A stretch of 64,000 bases of DNA. Origin: Akkermansia muciniphila (GTDB lineage: Bacteria > Verrucomicrobiota > Verrucomicrobiia > Verrucomicrobiales > Akkermansiaceae). Position numbers and translations under genes: made by a program. The notes below the pieces were generated by a model that made no database searches, was not told the DNA's origin, and saw nothing but the letters and a program-made list of their open reading frames with translations. The DNA lies in assembly GCA_945888515.1 (NCBI GenBank), contig CAMDAD010000007.1:88995-152994 (forward strand), given 5' to 3'. Each line of letters starts with the position of its first letter. Position 1 is the first letter of the stretch. Of this stretch, positions 43,578-52,675 are shown piece after piece.

Positions 43578-44828
43578 TTAGGGTTGGTGTGTGCGAGTGT
43601 TCTTACCGATGTAGAGGACAAATTTCAGCACGAAATGCACGAACAGCCCGAGCGTGACGATGTAGAGAGCATACTTCGGCCACTGGTCAGCGGGATTGCG
43701 CACCACTTCAAGTTGCGAGTAGGGTCGTGAATTAGCGACCTGTGCATTTTCACGACCCATCATGCGTTGATAAAATGTCAGGCCCTCATAGCGCATGGGC
43801 ATATTCATCTTGATTTCCACGTTGGCCTCGCTGCCGTTTTCCAAGCGAGTGACGCGACTCTCGAATCGCTTGGGCTTCACCGAGTTTGGATAGTATTCGG
43901 CAGTGGCTTTATCGAGCCGAACGGTGAACGGCATCGTCCAGAGGAACTTGCGCAATTGGAAAACAAAGATCCGCTCGCCGACCTTGATCGTGTGCGGATG
44001 GAAGGCATCGCCGCTGAGGATGAAGCTGGGCAGCGGTTGGCCATCGCGCGGCAGGACTTTCGCATAACACGCGGCGATGTTTGTCTCGGCATCCTTGTTT
44101 GGCGGTCGGTCGAAAATGTAGTAGTCATCGATCACCTGCGCTTCGGCCGAAGGAGCCATCTCATTCACCGACATCACGCGACCGTTTTTACAGTAGCGAG
44201 TGAACTGCATGTCGAAAGGCAATTCCGGCAGTCGCACGGTGCGCACGGGGGCTGGGATACCCACCAGATCGTTCAGATACTGGCCGCGGATCACATGCAC
44301 CTCCTTCGGCATGCCCGTGGTGCGTTCGGAAATTTCCACTACATACTCGTAGTAGTCCTGCGCCACATTGCTGCTTTCACCCTCGAAAAAATCCATCGTG
44401 CCACGTTCCTCGGTCATCTCCGTGACGCCCGCGCTAAGAATCATTAGCAAGATGCCGCTGTGCGAGATCAGCACGCCCGCTTTTTTCCAGCCCTTGCGCG
44501 CGCGCACGATGCCGCCTAAGAGAAGATTGATAAAAAACAATCCGAGCACCCAGTAGCCGCCGGGCATGGGAATCATCAGCGCCTTGCCAGACATGAATTC
44601 GGGCAAGCGCAGCTCACCCAGAATATACCAAGCCTGCGGATCGAAGTATTTCCGCAAGGTCGCATGAAGGCCGTAGTCCACTTGCTCCAGAGTCGCCAAC
44701 CACGTTTGCAGGAGCAGGATCAGCATCAACACCACCGCGAGCGGGAATCCAGAAAAAAAACCAAACACCTGCTGACCTAACGATTTCTGTCGTCGCGTGG
44801 ATGGAACATTGGAAGATTCGTCTGCCAT
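43578..44828 (-). CDS. resB: ResB-like cytochrome c biogenesis protein
   Basis: A 416-residue ResB/Ccs1-type protein: an N-terminal helix FFSGFPLAVVLMLILLLQTWLATLEQVDYG, a second helix GGYWVLGLFFINLLLGGIVRARKG, a third GVLISHSGILLMILSAGVTEM, a large periplasmic beta domain (MPFTVRLDKATAEYYPNSVKPKRFES, MNMPMRYEGLTFYQ) and a C-terminal helix YALYIVTLGLFVHFVLKFVLYIG. Partner of CcsA in heme delivery to apocytochrome c. First gene of the resB-ccsA unit. Confidence 0.9.
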   Translation of the reverse strand: MADESSNVPSTRRQKSLGQQVFGFFSGFPLAVVLMLILLLQTWLATLEQVDYGLHATLRKYFDPQAWYILGELRLPEFMSGKALMIPMPGGYWVLGLFFINLLLGGIVRARKGWKKAGVLISHSGILLMILSAGVTEMTEERGTMDFFEGESSNVAQDYYEYVVEISERTTGMPKEVHVIRGQYLNDLVGIPAPVRTVRLPELPFDMQFTRYCKNGRVMSVNEMAPSAEAQVIDDYYIFDRPPNKDAETNIAACYAKVLPRDGQPLPSFILSGDAFHPHTIKVGERIFVFQLRKFLWTMPFTVRLDKATAEYYPNSVKPKRFESRVTRLENGSEANVEIKMNMPMRYEGLTFYQRMMGRENAQVANSRPYSQLEVVRNPADQWPKYALYIVTLGLFVHFVLKFVLYIGKNTRTHQP

Positions 44829-44870
44829 GATGAAGAATAAAGAATGATACTACGGAGGGATAATCGCGTT

Positions 44871-45461
44871 TTATTCAGCGGCTTTCAGGGATTGAGCATA
44901 GCGGTTGAGGTTTTCCTTTTCCGCCGCCACCTCGTCCTTGGGCCCTACCATCTTGATCGTGATGATGTCGGAGCCGATCTTCGCAACATATCCGGCCAGC
45001 GCGAAGCCATCGACTGACTCCTTGCCCATGCCGCTGGCATAGCGTCCTTCCGCTTCCACCAGCACCGCCTCCGCACCGAGCAGAGATGCTTTCGGCAGGG
45101 CCGCGAGCTCCTGCGCCGTGAGATCGGCTTGTTGGAACTGCTTGCGCCAGCGGTTAACGTTGTCCAGCACGGAACCCTGCGAGCGCGAAACATACACCTC
45201 GCCCGTGCCGCTGGCGCCGAAGCCGTAGTTCAGAAGGCGAAATTGCGAGGCGGGACGAGCCACCCAGTTCGGTGCCGGGGCATCCTGAAACGGACTGGCC
45301 GAGCTGCCGCGAAACTGCTCACCAGACGATGCGTGCAATTTCACCTCCTGATCCTTCGTCGTAATCCCGCGTTTTTCCGTGGAAGTGACTTCCATGGGAG
45401 TTTTCTTACAAGATCCCAGCACGGCACAAGCACCGAGCAACAGAAAAAAAGTGTATTTCAC
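44871..45461 (-). CDS. Lipoprotein of unknown function
   Basis: The start is taken as GTG 45461, giving the lipoprotein signal VKYTFFLLLGACAVLGSCKK (lipobox LGSC). The longer track start (45542) would run into the next gene and has no signal. The mature 180 residues include WVARPASQFRLLNYGFG, VYVSRSQGSVLDNVNRWRKQF and a C-terminal beta/helix end (DIITIKMVGPKDEVAAEKENLNRYAQSL). No known family could be named; the pattern with RWRKQF and a final KMVGP segment recalls lipoproteins found near cytochrome genes in PVC bacteria. It lies 42 bp upstream of resB on the same strand, so it may be co-expressed. Confidence 0.65.
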   Translation of the reverse strand: MKYTFFLLLGACAVLGSCKKTPMEVTSTEKRGITTKDQEVKLHASSGEQFRGSSASPFQDAPAPNWVARPASQFRLLNYGFGASGTGEVYVSRSQGSVLDNVNRWRKQFQQADLTAQELAALPKASLLGAEAVLVEAEGRYASGMGKESVDGFALAGYVAKIGSDIITIKMVGPKDEVAAEKENLNRYAQSLKAAE

Positions 45462-45514
45462 GTCGATGTGGTAGCCTCGCTTACCGCAACGCGCAAGGGA
45501 GGATTGCAAAAAAA

Positions 45515-45931
45515 TCAGATGATCGGCACCGGGGCCAGCCACTCAAACGGGGGAAAACGCAAATTGCGCAAAATCCAGAAGGCGATGACCGCGATCGCAA
45601 TCGCCCATCCCATGCGCGGCGAGAGCGCAAAACTCTGCCCGCGTCGGCTCCACTCGCGCCAGGTCTCTTTCAGCAACAAGGCCCCGAATCCCAGTCCGCA
45701 GAAAATCACCAGAGCATTCATGCGCAAGGCCTCCAGCCAGCGCCCCTGCGACAACATCATCACACAACGCCGCCCGCCACAGCCGGGGCAATGCAGGTCC
45801 GTCCAACGGTAGAACTGACAAGGCGGCATCCAGCCTAGGATTTTCGACTGCAAAAAAAACGCCGCCACCCCTGCCACGATCACCAAGAGAAATAACAAAG
45901 TCCACGGACGCTGATGGTAAGAGAGGCTCAT
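45515..45931 (-). CDS. DUF2752 membrane protein
   Basis: A 138-residue protein with three transmembrane helices and the DUF2752 signature CQFYRWTDLHCPGCGGRRCVMMLSQGRWLEALRMNAL after the first helix. It starts MSLSYHQRPWTLLFLLVIVAGVAAFF; the track start 75 bp earlier adds no domain. Members are small inner-membrane proteins of unknown function. It sits 53 bp upstream of the lipoprotein gene. Confidence 0.85.
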   Translation of the reverse strand: MSLSYHQRPWTLLFLLVIVAGVAAFFLQSKILGWMPPCQFYRWTDLHCPGCGGRRCVMMLSQGRWLEALRMNALVIFCGLGFGALLLKETWREWSRRGQSFALSPRMGWAIAIAVIAFWILRNLRFPPFEWLAPVPII

Positions 45932-46113
45932 GAGGTGGCTGTCAAAGTGAGGACAAAATGGCAGAGTTGGTTTGGGCTCAGTGACTACTGCTCCCCTGCA
46001 CTCCACTCATCATACTAAGTTTGAAGGAATGGATCATGCTTTTTTCTTCTCTCTGGCAAAAAAGCGATCTGTGATTTCAGTGGTTATATACGCTCTAACA
46101 CAGACTGAGGAAA

Positions 46114-46602
46114 TCAGGGAACAAACTTGGTGAACTGAAAAATAAAAAATCCCAAAAACACCAACGTCGCGATCTGAAAAAGGATTCCGAGATAGCCGGT
46201 CACCAGTCCTGCGATCGCCATGCCTCGGCCCGCCATGGGGGATGCGGATTCGCGGATTTTTTTGATGGCCATGTGGCCACAGATGACTGCGGGAATCGCC
46301 GCCAGTCCGTGGACATAGCAGGCCAGTAAACTAATGATCCCACAGACCATGCTCGCAATCGCCAAACCACACTGCGGCACCATTACATAGTCCGACGGCT
46401 GCGTGTAGGCCATCGCCGCCGCCGCGCCCAAGGGCGGAGCTAGCAGCTCGCTCACCTCTCCCATGGGCTTCCACTCTAGTAGGCCATCGCGCCAGACCAG
46501 CGTCTCGCGCGTGACCACACCCTGCGCCATCAACTGCCGCAGCGTCTCTTCCGTGACAGGGCCTTGCTGCTGCCCTTGCGTGCCATAATACCATTGAATC
46601 AT
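46114..46602 (-). CDS. GYF_2 + DUF4190 membrane protein
   Basis: N-terminal GYF_2 domain (MIQWYYGTQGQQQGPVTEETLRQLMAQG...LVWRDGLLEWKPMGEV) followed by a two-helix DUF4190 region (GLAIASMVCGIISLLACYVHGLAAIPAVICGHMAIKKIRES, GRGMAIAGLVTGYLGILFQIATLVFLG). 162 residues from ATG 46602; the track start adds 17 codons without domain match. Second GYF_2 protein in the window (see 17199). Role unknown; probably a membrane adaptor. Confidence 0.82.
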   Translation of the reverse strand: MIQWYYGTQGQQQGPVTEETLRQLMAQGVVTRETLVWRDGLLEWKPMGEVSELLAPPLGAAAAMAYTQPSDYVMVPQCGLAIASMVCGIISLLACYVHGLAAIPAVICGHMAIKKIRESASPMAGRGMAIAGLVTGYLGILFQIATLVFLGFFIFQFTKFVP

Positions 46603-46666
46603 AAATCTATGAGGAAATTGTTCTTCGTCATCGTGGTAGAATCCCGAGCACAAAGCAACCCGCCAT

Positions 46667-47866
46667 TCACCAACCCATCATCACCTGTGTCGCTAATAGT
46701 GCAGCATAGGCTAGCACCACGAAACACAGCAGCGCGACGACCCGATCCGCGAGCGACGCTTGAGGCCGCACCACACTCTCCGAGCGAGGAAACACCACGA
46801 AGGCATAGATCATGCCAGCCACCAGACCACCGGCATGCGCGGCGTTGTCGATGAAATGAATCCCAATGACGCCGATCAGCGCCGTCCCCAGCACTACTGC
46901 AATCAGCCGACGTCTCGACTTGCGCGGCACCAATTTCGCATGGCGGATTTCAAAGACTAACAGAAATCCCAGCATGCCCATGATGCCGCCCGATGCCCCG
47001 AGGGAACTGCCTTTGCCTACCATGGTCGAGCATTCACCGCCCAGCCATGCGGAAAACAAAAATACGATCGGCACCTGCGGCCAGCGCGCGAGCGCCTCGA
47101 TCCGACGTCCCAGATACAACAAGCCCAGCGCGTTCATCACGAAATGGAGTAGGTTCCCGTGCAACATCGGCGCGGTGAGCAAACGCCAGCGCTCATCTCC
47201 ACCTCGGATCAGGGCCGCCGCAAACGGTTTGCCCGAGATCACCTGCATCGCCCCCGTCGCCGCAATCAGGCCCATCAGCACCTTGGTGGCTACGATTTTT
47301 TGCCACGACAGCCACACCTCGAATCGCGCCAGATCCGCGGCATCCCGCATCGTCTCCGCCGTCCACCCGCGCACCTCACGCCAGCGCTTTTTCGTTTCAT
47401 ACCATGGCAGTAAAAAAAACATCACCAGCAGCAACAACCCCAGAGCGGGCGCGGAGGAATGGAGCAAATCCAACAGCAGCGATAGCGGCGCAAATTCCTG
47501 ACGGAACTGAATGATCTCCCACGCCGCGTAGCCCAAAAAAGCGACAAACAACAGCAGACCGAGTTTGACTTGCCCCGTCTGCCGCCGCAGTTGCCTCTCA
47601 CTCGCTACCATGCGCGATGCTTGCAAGGCTTGCTGCAATTCCGGCACTGCCTCGGGCACTTCCATGTGATCCTGCCGAGGAGTCCATACCAAGCCTATCG
47701 CTTCGTCCACGTCATTGCGCAACACTTCCTGCAAAGCGTTCTCATCGGGCACCGAGTTAGGCCCCTTCGCGCCGTCGAGATATCCCCAAGAATCAGGCGG
47801 GGCCACGGGAAACAAATCAGGCCGTGCCCATGCAGGCCGGCCTGGATTCTGAAGATCAGTATTCAC
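46667..47866 (-). CDS. Rhomboid-family intramembrane serine protease
   Basis: A 399-residue protein with a cytoplasmic N-terminal region of about 95 residues, two helices (LGLLLFVAFLGYAAWEIIQF, SAPALGLLLLVMFFLLPW), then the rhomboid core: RLLTAPMLHGNLLHFVMNALGLLYLGRRIE, catalytic Ser in SLGASGGIMGMLGFLLVFEI and His in HFIDNAAHAGGLVAGMIYAF. It cleaves transmembrane substrates inside the membrane. It follows secG by 12 bp on the same strand. Confidence 0.9.
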   Translation of the reverse strand: MNTDLQNPGRPAWARPDLFPVAPPDSWGYLDGAKGPNSVPDENALQEVLRNDVDEAIGLVWTPRQDHMEVPEAVPELQQALQASRMVASERQLRRQTGQVKLGLLLFVAFLGYAAWEIIQFRQEFAPLSLLLDLLHSSAPALGLLLLVMFFLLPWYETKKRWREVRGWTAETMRDAADLARFEVWLSWQKIVATKVLMGLIAATGAMQVISGKPFAAALIRGGDERWRLLTAPMLHGNLLHFVMNALGLLYLGRRIEALARWPQVPIVFLFSAWLGGECSTMVGKGSSLGASGGIMGMLGFLLVFEIRHAKLVPRKSRRRLIAVVLGTALIGVIGIHFIDNAAHAGGLVAGMIYAFVVFPRSESVVRPQASLADRVVALLCFVVLAYAALLATQVMMGW

Positions 47867-47878
47867 ACGCGAATAGCG

Positions 47879-48367
47879 TTACTGCGCAGGCGCTTTGTCT
47901 CCTTCAGCTGGTGCCTCCGGAGCAGTCGGTTCCGCAGGTTTCTCTTCCGCAGGTTTCTCTTCCGCAGGTTTCTCTTCCGCAGGTTTCTCAGCAGGAGCGG
48001 GAGTGGCCTCGATCGGCAATTCTTCGCTCAGGCTTTTGGGCTTTTCCTCGGGAGCCGCCGCTTCTTCCGCAATCGCTGGGGCCTTGGCCAGTGAAGAAAT
48101 CTTGTTTTTCTTTTGCACCAAAATCGCCAGCGTCAGGGTGAGGACGAAAAACAGCACCGCTAAGTAAACCGTGCCTTTTTGCAGAACATTGGTCGTGCGC
48201 GCACCGAACAATTGATCGGTCGTATTCGCACCGAACGCTGCACCGAGGCCCTCTTGTTTCGGCCGCTGCATCAGAACCAGTAGGATCATCATCAAGCAGA
48301 CAAAGACGTAGATGACCAGCAAAGCGGTGGTGCTTACATTGAGAAGATTGATACCAAGAAACGTCAT
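47879..48367 (-). CDS. secG: Preprotein translocase subunit SecG with long acidic/Pro tail
   Basis: Two-helix SecG core: LLVIYVFVCLMMILLVLMQRPKQEGLGAAFG (signature QRxKxEGLGxAFG) and VYLAVLFFVLTLTLAILVQKK. The cytoplasmic C-terminal extension of about 75 residues is rich in Ala, Glu and Pro with four copies of the unit EKPAE, coded by a 15-bp tandem repeat. SecG is usually 70-110 residues; this one has 162. ATG 48367 (MTFLGINLL) is the start; the track ORF begins 17 codons earlier. It assists SecYE in protein export. Confidence 0.92.
   Translation of the reverse strand: MTFLGINLLNVSTTALLVIYVFVCLMMILLVLMQRPKQEGLGAAFGANTTDQLFGARTTNVLQKGTVYLAVLFFVLTLTLAILVQKKNKISSLAKAPAIAEEAAAPEEKPKSLSEELPIEATPAPAEKPAEEKPAEEKPAEEKPAEPTAPEAPAEGDKAPAQ
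47931..47990. repeat. 15-bp tandem repeat inside secG
   Basis: Four back-to-back copies of TCCGCAGGTTTCTCT (the last ends in A). It codes for the EKPAE units of the SecG tail. Three units are identical, so slippage could change copy number in frame. Confidence 0.9.
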
Positions 48368-48583
48368 GGGCGCGGGACTATGAAGACCAAAAGCTGACTT
48401 GTAAAGGTTAGTTTTCAAGAATCTTGTGCGCGAACAATCTTGAGGAAAAGGGGGATAGTTTTCTCTTTTCTATCCAAAAAATCATCGATCTCAGGGGGAA
48501 ATCGTGCTCTCGGTGGTGAAAATGGCGTGATCTTGTCGGCAGACTTGCATTCGCAGAAACCTGTTCTATCCCTTACCCGAACC

Positions 48584-49036
48584 ATGACACCTACTGCCAC
48601 CCCATTTCGCAGTCCCCTCGTGACGATCATCAGCGGATTGATCACCGCCATGGTCTCAGCCAGTCCACTCGAAACCTTCCGCGATACCAATCGCTTGATC
48701 CTGCTCTCACTACACACCGCCGCCCAAGTGCAACAAACGTCCGACACGCTAGCCGAATTTCGCACGCAGCTCGCTGACCGACAGGTGAAAGTCATCGATC
48801 TCTCCCCGCATGCCACTCGCATCCCGCAAACCATTCGCATGACCGCAGATCAGACAGCGCAGCTGCGGAAGGAATTCCGGCTGCCCGCTGACGAAAAACG
48901 TGCCGTCTTCCTTCTCATCGGAAAAGATGGCGGTGAAAAAGCACGACAGTCCGATGCTCTCGATCTGAAACGTTGGTGTGGTCTCATCGATCAAATGCCG
49001 ATGCGACGTCAGGAAATGAAACAAAAACAGCCCTAG
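48584..49036 (+). CDS. Secreted DUF4174-like protein
   Basis: A 150-residue protein beginning MTPTATPFRSPLVTIISGLITAMVSA, a plausible signal peptide, then a thioredoxin-like small domain: LETFRDTNRLILLSLHTA, the strand RQVKVIDLSPHA and AVFLLIGKDGGEKARQSDALDLKRWCGLIDQMPMRRQEM. This pattern fits DUF4174, which is thioredoxin-like without a CxxC. The track start at 48440 precedes the signal peptide and is rejected. It is divergent from secG with 216 bp between the starts. Confidence 0.75.
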   Translation: MTPTATPFRSPLVTIISGLITAMVSASPLETFRDTNRLILLSLHTAAQVQQTSDTLAEFRTQLADRQVKVIDLSPHATRIPQTIRMTADQTAQLRKEFRLPADEKRAVFLLIGKDGGEKARQSDALDLKRWCGLIDQMPMRRQEMKQKQP

Positions 49037-49145
49037 CTGCCGTTGCCTGTTTCGCTAACGACTGCATGTGACGACTTCGTCACCCACGCAAACTCGTCGC
49101 CCTGACCCGCTTTGCCATGCTCGCATAGCCACGAGAAAAACACGT

Positions 49146-51068
49146 ATGCGCATCGACATCATCACGGATACTTTCGCTCCTGACATCAACGGAGTCGCCA
49201 TGACACTGGGGCGCCTCAGTGCTGGGCTCATCGCTAGCGGTCACCGCGTCACGGTGATTTGCTCAGGAGATCAATCGACCTCCTCCACCAGCATCGCCGC
49301 CATTCCTTTGCCCGGCTACAAGGAAGTGCGCATCGGCATGCCCGGTCCGTTCAAGCTGCGCAAGCGCTGGCTGAAAAAACGACCAGATGTGATCTATGTA
49401 GCAACCGAGAGCCCGCTGGGCGTTTCCGCCGTGAGTGTCGCCTCAGGACTGGGCATCCCAGTGACTACGGGCTTTCACACGAATTTCCACGAATACATGG
49501 AGCAATACAAACTGAAGGCGCTGCAACCAGCGGCGATGAGTTACCTGCGCCACATTCACAGCCGCGCCCATGCCACCATGGCACCGAGCCAGGAAGTGGT
49601 CGATATGCTCCAGCGCGAAGGGATCAAACACGCTCACCTGTTAGGTCGTGGCGTGGATACGCAATTGTTTTCACCTACCCGCCGCGATGCCTCCTTGCGC
49701 GCGTCATGGGGCGCTGTAGATACGACTCCGGTCTTTCTCAGCGTCGGTCGCGTGGCGGCAGAAAAAAACATTCCTCTGGTCATGCGTGCCTTCGAGCAAG
49801 CGCACCAAGCCCAACCGCAAGCCCGGTTTGTTGTGGTGGGCGATGGCCCCCTGCGTGAGTCCTGGCAAAAAGCCCAACCATGGGTGCATTTCGCCGGCAT
49901 GCAGCGCGGTGAGGATCTGGCGCGACACTACGCCTCCGCCGATGTCCTGCTTTTTCCCAGCGAAACGGAAACTTTTGGTAACGTGGTGCTCGAAGGCATG
50001 GCCAGTGGACTCGTAGTGGCGGCCTACGATTACGCCGCGACCGCGCAACACATCCGTCACGAAGAAAACGGCATCAAGGTCGCGAAGGGTGATGAAAAAG
50101 CCTGGCTGGAGCAAGTGCTAGCCTGCTGCGACCTAACGACTTTAATCCCCGTGCGAGAAGCCGCCCGACGCAGCGCAGAGCCGTTGTCGTGGGATCACAT
50201 CGTCGAACGCTTCGAAGCCATTCTCGCGGCATCCGCCCGCACGCGCGAGCCGATGCTTGACGGCCAAGGCAAGCGACTCAAGCCAGAGAAATTTTCCTGC
50301 CGCACCGTGTTTGTTTCCGATATCCATCTCGGCACCCCCGAGTGCAAGGCGGATGAAGTCGTTTCCTTCCTCAAGCACCTGCGATGCGAGACTCTCATTC
50401 TCAATGGCGACATCATCGATGGCTGGGCTCTGCGACGCGGAACACGTTGGCAAAATCGACACAGTCGTGTGATCAGAACCATCTTGAAAAAGATGGAAAA
50501 GGAAAATACCGAGGTGATCTACCTGCGCGGCAATCACGATGACATCCTCGAACGCTTCCTTCCCCTCAGCTTCGGCTCGATCCGTATCGTGAAAGACTAC
50601 ATCCACCTCAGTCCTAACGGAAAAAAATACCTCGTCATTCACGGAGATGGATTCGATAGCGTGGCCACCAATCACCGCTGGCTGGCGATGTTGGGAGCCT
50701 TCGGCTACGACAGCCTGCTCGCGATGAACCGAGTCTACAATAAATGGCGGTCGATCATGGGCAAGGAATACTACTCCGTCAGCAAGGCCATCAAGGGCAA
50801 GGTCAAGTCCGCCGTTTCCTTTGTGGACAAATACGAACTGCAATTGCAAAAACTCGCCCACCAGCGCGAGTGCCAAGGCATCATCTGCGGCCACATCCAC
50901 ACACCTGCGGACAAACAAGTGGAGGACATCCACTATTTGAACTCCGGCGACTGGGTGGAAAGCCTGAGTGCGATCATCGAGCACCACGATGGACGCATGG
51001 AGCTCGTGACCTATCAGGAATTCATGCACCGCATCGCGGATGAAATGCAGGAGACCCTGAAAGATTGA
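49146..51068 (+). CDS. Fusion: GT4 glycosyltransferase + LpxH-like metallophosphoesterase
   Basis: 640 residues with two enzymes in one chain. Residues 1-370 are a GT-B glycosyltransferase of the MgtA/SqdX type: MRIDIITDTFAPDINGVAMTL, GFHTNFHEYMEQYKLK, LGRGVDTQLFSP, FLSVGRVAAEKNIP and the EX7E region FPSETETFGNVVLEGMASG. Residues 395-640 are a calcineurin-like phosphoesterase of the COG2908 (LpxH-like) type: FVSDIHLGTPE, LNGDIIDGW, LRGNHDDILE, VIHGDGFD and CGHIHTPADKQ, all five metal-binding motifs. The start at ATG 49146 puts the GT fold at the N-terminus. A role in glycolipid or lipid A-related metabolism is inferred; neither substrate is known. Confidence 0.9.
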   Translation: MRIDIITDTFAPDINGVAMTLGRLSAGLIASGHRVTVICSGDQSTSSTSIAAIPLPGYKEVRIGMPGPFKLRKRWLKKRPDVIYVATESPLGVSAVSVASGLGIPVTTGFHTNFHEYMEQYKLKALQPAAMSYLRHIHSRAHATMAPSQEVVDMLQREGIKHAHLLGRGVDTQLFSPTRRDASLRASWGAVDTTPVFLSVGRVAAEKNIPLVMRAFEQAHQAQPQARFVVVGDGPLRESWQKAQPWVHFAGMQRGEDLARHYASADVLLFPSETETFGNVVLEGMASGLVVAAYDYAATAQHIRHEENGIKVAKGDEKAWLEQVLACCDLTTLIPVREAARRSAEPLSWDHIVERFEAILAASARTREPMLDGQGKRLKPEKFSCRTVFVSDIHLGTPECKADEVVSFLKHLRCETLILNGDIIDGWALRRGTRWQNRHSRVIRTILKKMEKENTEVIYLRGNHDDILERFLPLSFGSIRIVKDYIHLSPNGKKYLVIHGDGFDSVATNHRWLAMLGAFGYDSLLAMNRVYNKWRSIMGKEYYSVSKAIKGKVKSAVSFVDKYELQLQKLAHQRECQGIICGHIHTPADKQVEDIHYLNSGDWVESLSAIIEHHDGRMELVTYQEFMHRIADEMQETLKD

Positions 51069-51121
51069 TCATCGAATCACTTTTACAGCACAGTGCGCGG
51101 GAGACTACGCCTGTTCATGTC

Positions 51122-52669
51122 TTAATGACACCCACAAGTGCCACAGCCTTTGCTTTTCAGCGAAGCGAGTTTGCGTTCGATCTCCAACGAGGTGGGCGTG
51201 ATGGCAAGGCCGCCGAGGGAGGTGCAGCGGTGTTCGCGCGGCATCATCGTGGAGACGTGTTTGGCGGAGTCGATGACTTCATCGAGCGGGATCAGCGGGT
51301 CGAAATCGGCCAAGGCCATGTTCGCGCAGGACAGCGCGTTGCTGGCGGCCATGACGTTTTTGCCGAGACAGGGGGCCTCGACACGGTTGGCGATGGGATC
51401 GCAGATCAGGCCGAGCATCGACTGGAAAGACATCGAGGCCGCGGCGATCGCCTGATCGCGCGTGCCACCGGCCAGCGTGATGAGAGCCGCGCCTGCCATG
51501 CAAGCGGCCGAACCGCCCTCGGCCTGGCAACCGCCCACTTCCGCGGCAAAGGTCCAGCGCGTGGCGATGAACACACCGATGAGTCCGGCGGCGAGCATGG
51601 CTTTGGCCATTTCTTCTTCCTCGAGATTCAGCTCCTCCGCCATGGCGATGACCGCTCCGGGCAAGGCCGCGCAGGCACCGGCGGTGGGTGCAGCGACGAT
51701 GACGCCCATGGAGCTTTTCACCTCCATCAGCGCGGTGACGTAGAGCACGATGCGATTGAGAGCGCCGCCATTGAGCAAACGCCCGGCTTTCATCAGTTCG
51801 GCAAAACGTCCGCTCTGGTGATGCAACACGCGATCCTCATAGCTCGTGCCCGCGATGCCGCTGGCGATGGACCGACGCAGGATGCGCACGATGTGTTTCA
51901 TGCGATCGATGACTTCCTCCTCGGTGAAATTTCCGCGCGCCATTTCGTAAGCCACCGCCAATTTCCACACAGGCGTTTTTTTATTACCATCCCACTCCAG
52001 CATTTCCGCGCATGAAGTAAAGGGCAGCTTGATCTCCTTGCGCGAGGGCACAGGCAATACAGGCGAAAGATGTTTCACCATGGTGGCGACACCAGCGGGC
52101 ACTTCGGGAAAATGATCGCCTCTCACTTGCAGGAGTTTTTGCTCACCGGCGGCGTGGGAGATTACCTCCATGCCATCGAAAGAAAGCTCCGTCGTGGGAT
52201 GGACCCACAGCAAGGTCTCGTGATATCCACCATCCATGTGCAGAGAAATGCCATCGATACTGTGCACCTCCATCATCCCGCCTCCGGTGGAAATGGCGAT
52301 GACCGAGTGTTTCTCGCGGGAGTTGGTGAGAGTGAGTCGATAGGTATTCGGATGCGGATCGCCGACATCGACGGTGACGATGTTTTGCAAGGCGCCGCTG
52401 TCCTCAAAAGTCTGCAACGAATGCGGCAGGCGTTCGTCATCGGCCTCCCAACCTAACAAACCACCGAACAATCCCATGTCGGAGCCTTGGCTGTCGTGCG
52501 TGGTGGGCAGTGAGCCCTCGCGATCGAACTCGATCAGCACCGAGGAAATGTCTCCATCCATGAGATCGCGGGCCAAGCGACCAATGCGTAGCGCGGCGGC
52601 GCAATGAGAGCTCGATGGCCCGCGCATCACGGGGCCGATGACATCATTGAAGATCGAAACAGGATTCAT
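51122..52669 (-). CDS. sdaA: L-serine ammonia-lyase, iron-sulfur dependent
   Basis: A single-chain L-serine dehydratase (515 residues) converting serine to pyruvate and ammonia. The N-terminal beta domain has VIGPVMRGPSSSHCAAALRIG, then HDSQGSDMGLFGGLLG; the alpha domain has VIVAAPTAGACAALPGAV, EVGGCQAEGGSAACMAGAAL and ICDPIANRVEAPCLGKNV, carrying the cysteines that hold the [4Fe-4S] cluster. It ends SKGCGTCGCH, an unusual Cys-rich tail. Seven bases separate it from the downstream end of the first sulfatase gene. Confidence 0.92.
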   Translation of the reverse strand: MNPVSIFNDVIGPVMRGPSSSHCAAALRIGRLARDLMDGDISSVLIEFDREGSLPTTHDSQGSDMGLFGGLLGWEADDERLPHSLQTFEDSGALQNIVTVDVGDPHPNTYRLTLTNSREKHSVIAISTGGGMMEVHSIDGISLHMDGGYHETLLWVHPTTELSFDGMEVISHAAGEQKLLQVRGDHFPEVPAGVATMVKHLSPVLPVPSRKEIKLPFTSCAEMLEWDGNKKTPVWKLAVAYEMARGNFTEEEVIDRMKHIVRILRRSIASGIAGTSYEDRVLHHQSGRFAELMKAGRLLNGGALNRIVLYVTALMEVKSSMGVIVAAPTAGACAALPGAVIAMAEELNLEEEEMAKAMLAAGLIGVFIATRWTFAAEVGGCQAEGGSAACMAGAALITLAGGTRDQAIAAASMSFQSMLGLICDPIANRVEAPCLGKNVMAASNALSCANMALADFDPLIPLDEVIDSAKHVSTMMPREHRCTSLGGLAITPTSLEIERKLASLKSKGCGTCGCH

Positions 52670-52675
52670 GATCGG

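Noticed and set aside
47931-47990. Short regular repeats considered as CRISPR
   Set aside because: Units are directly adjacent with no spacers and lie in frame inside secG.
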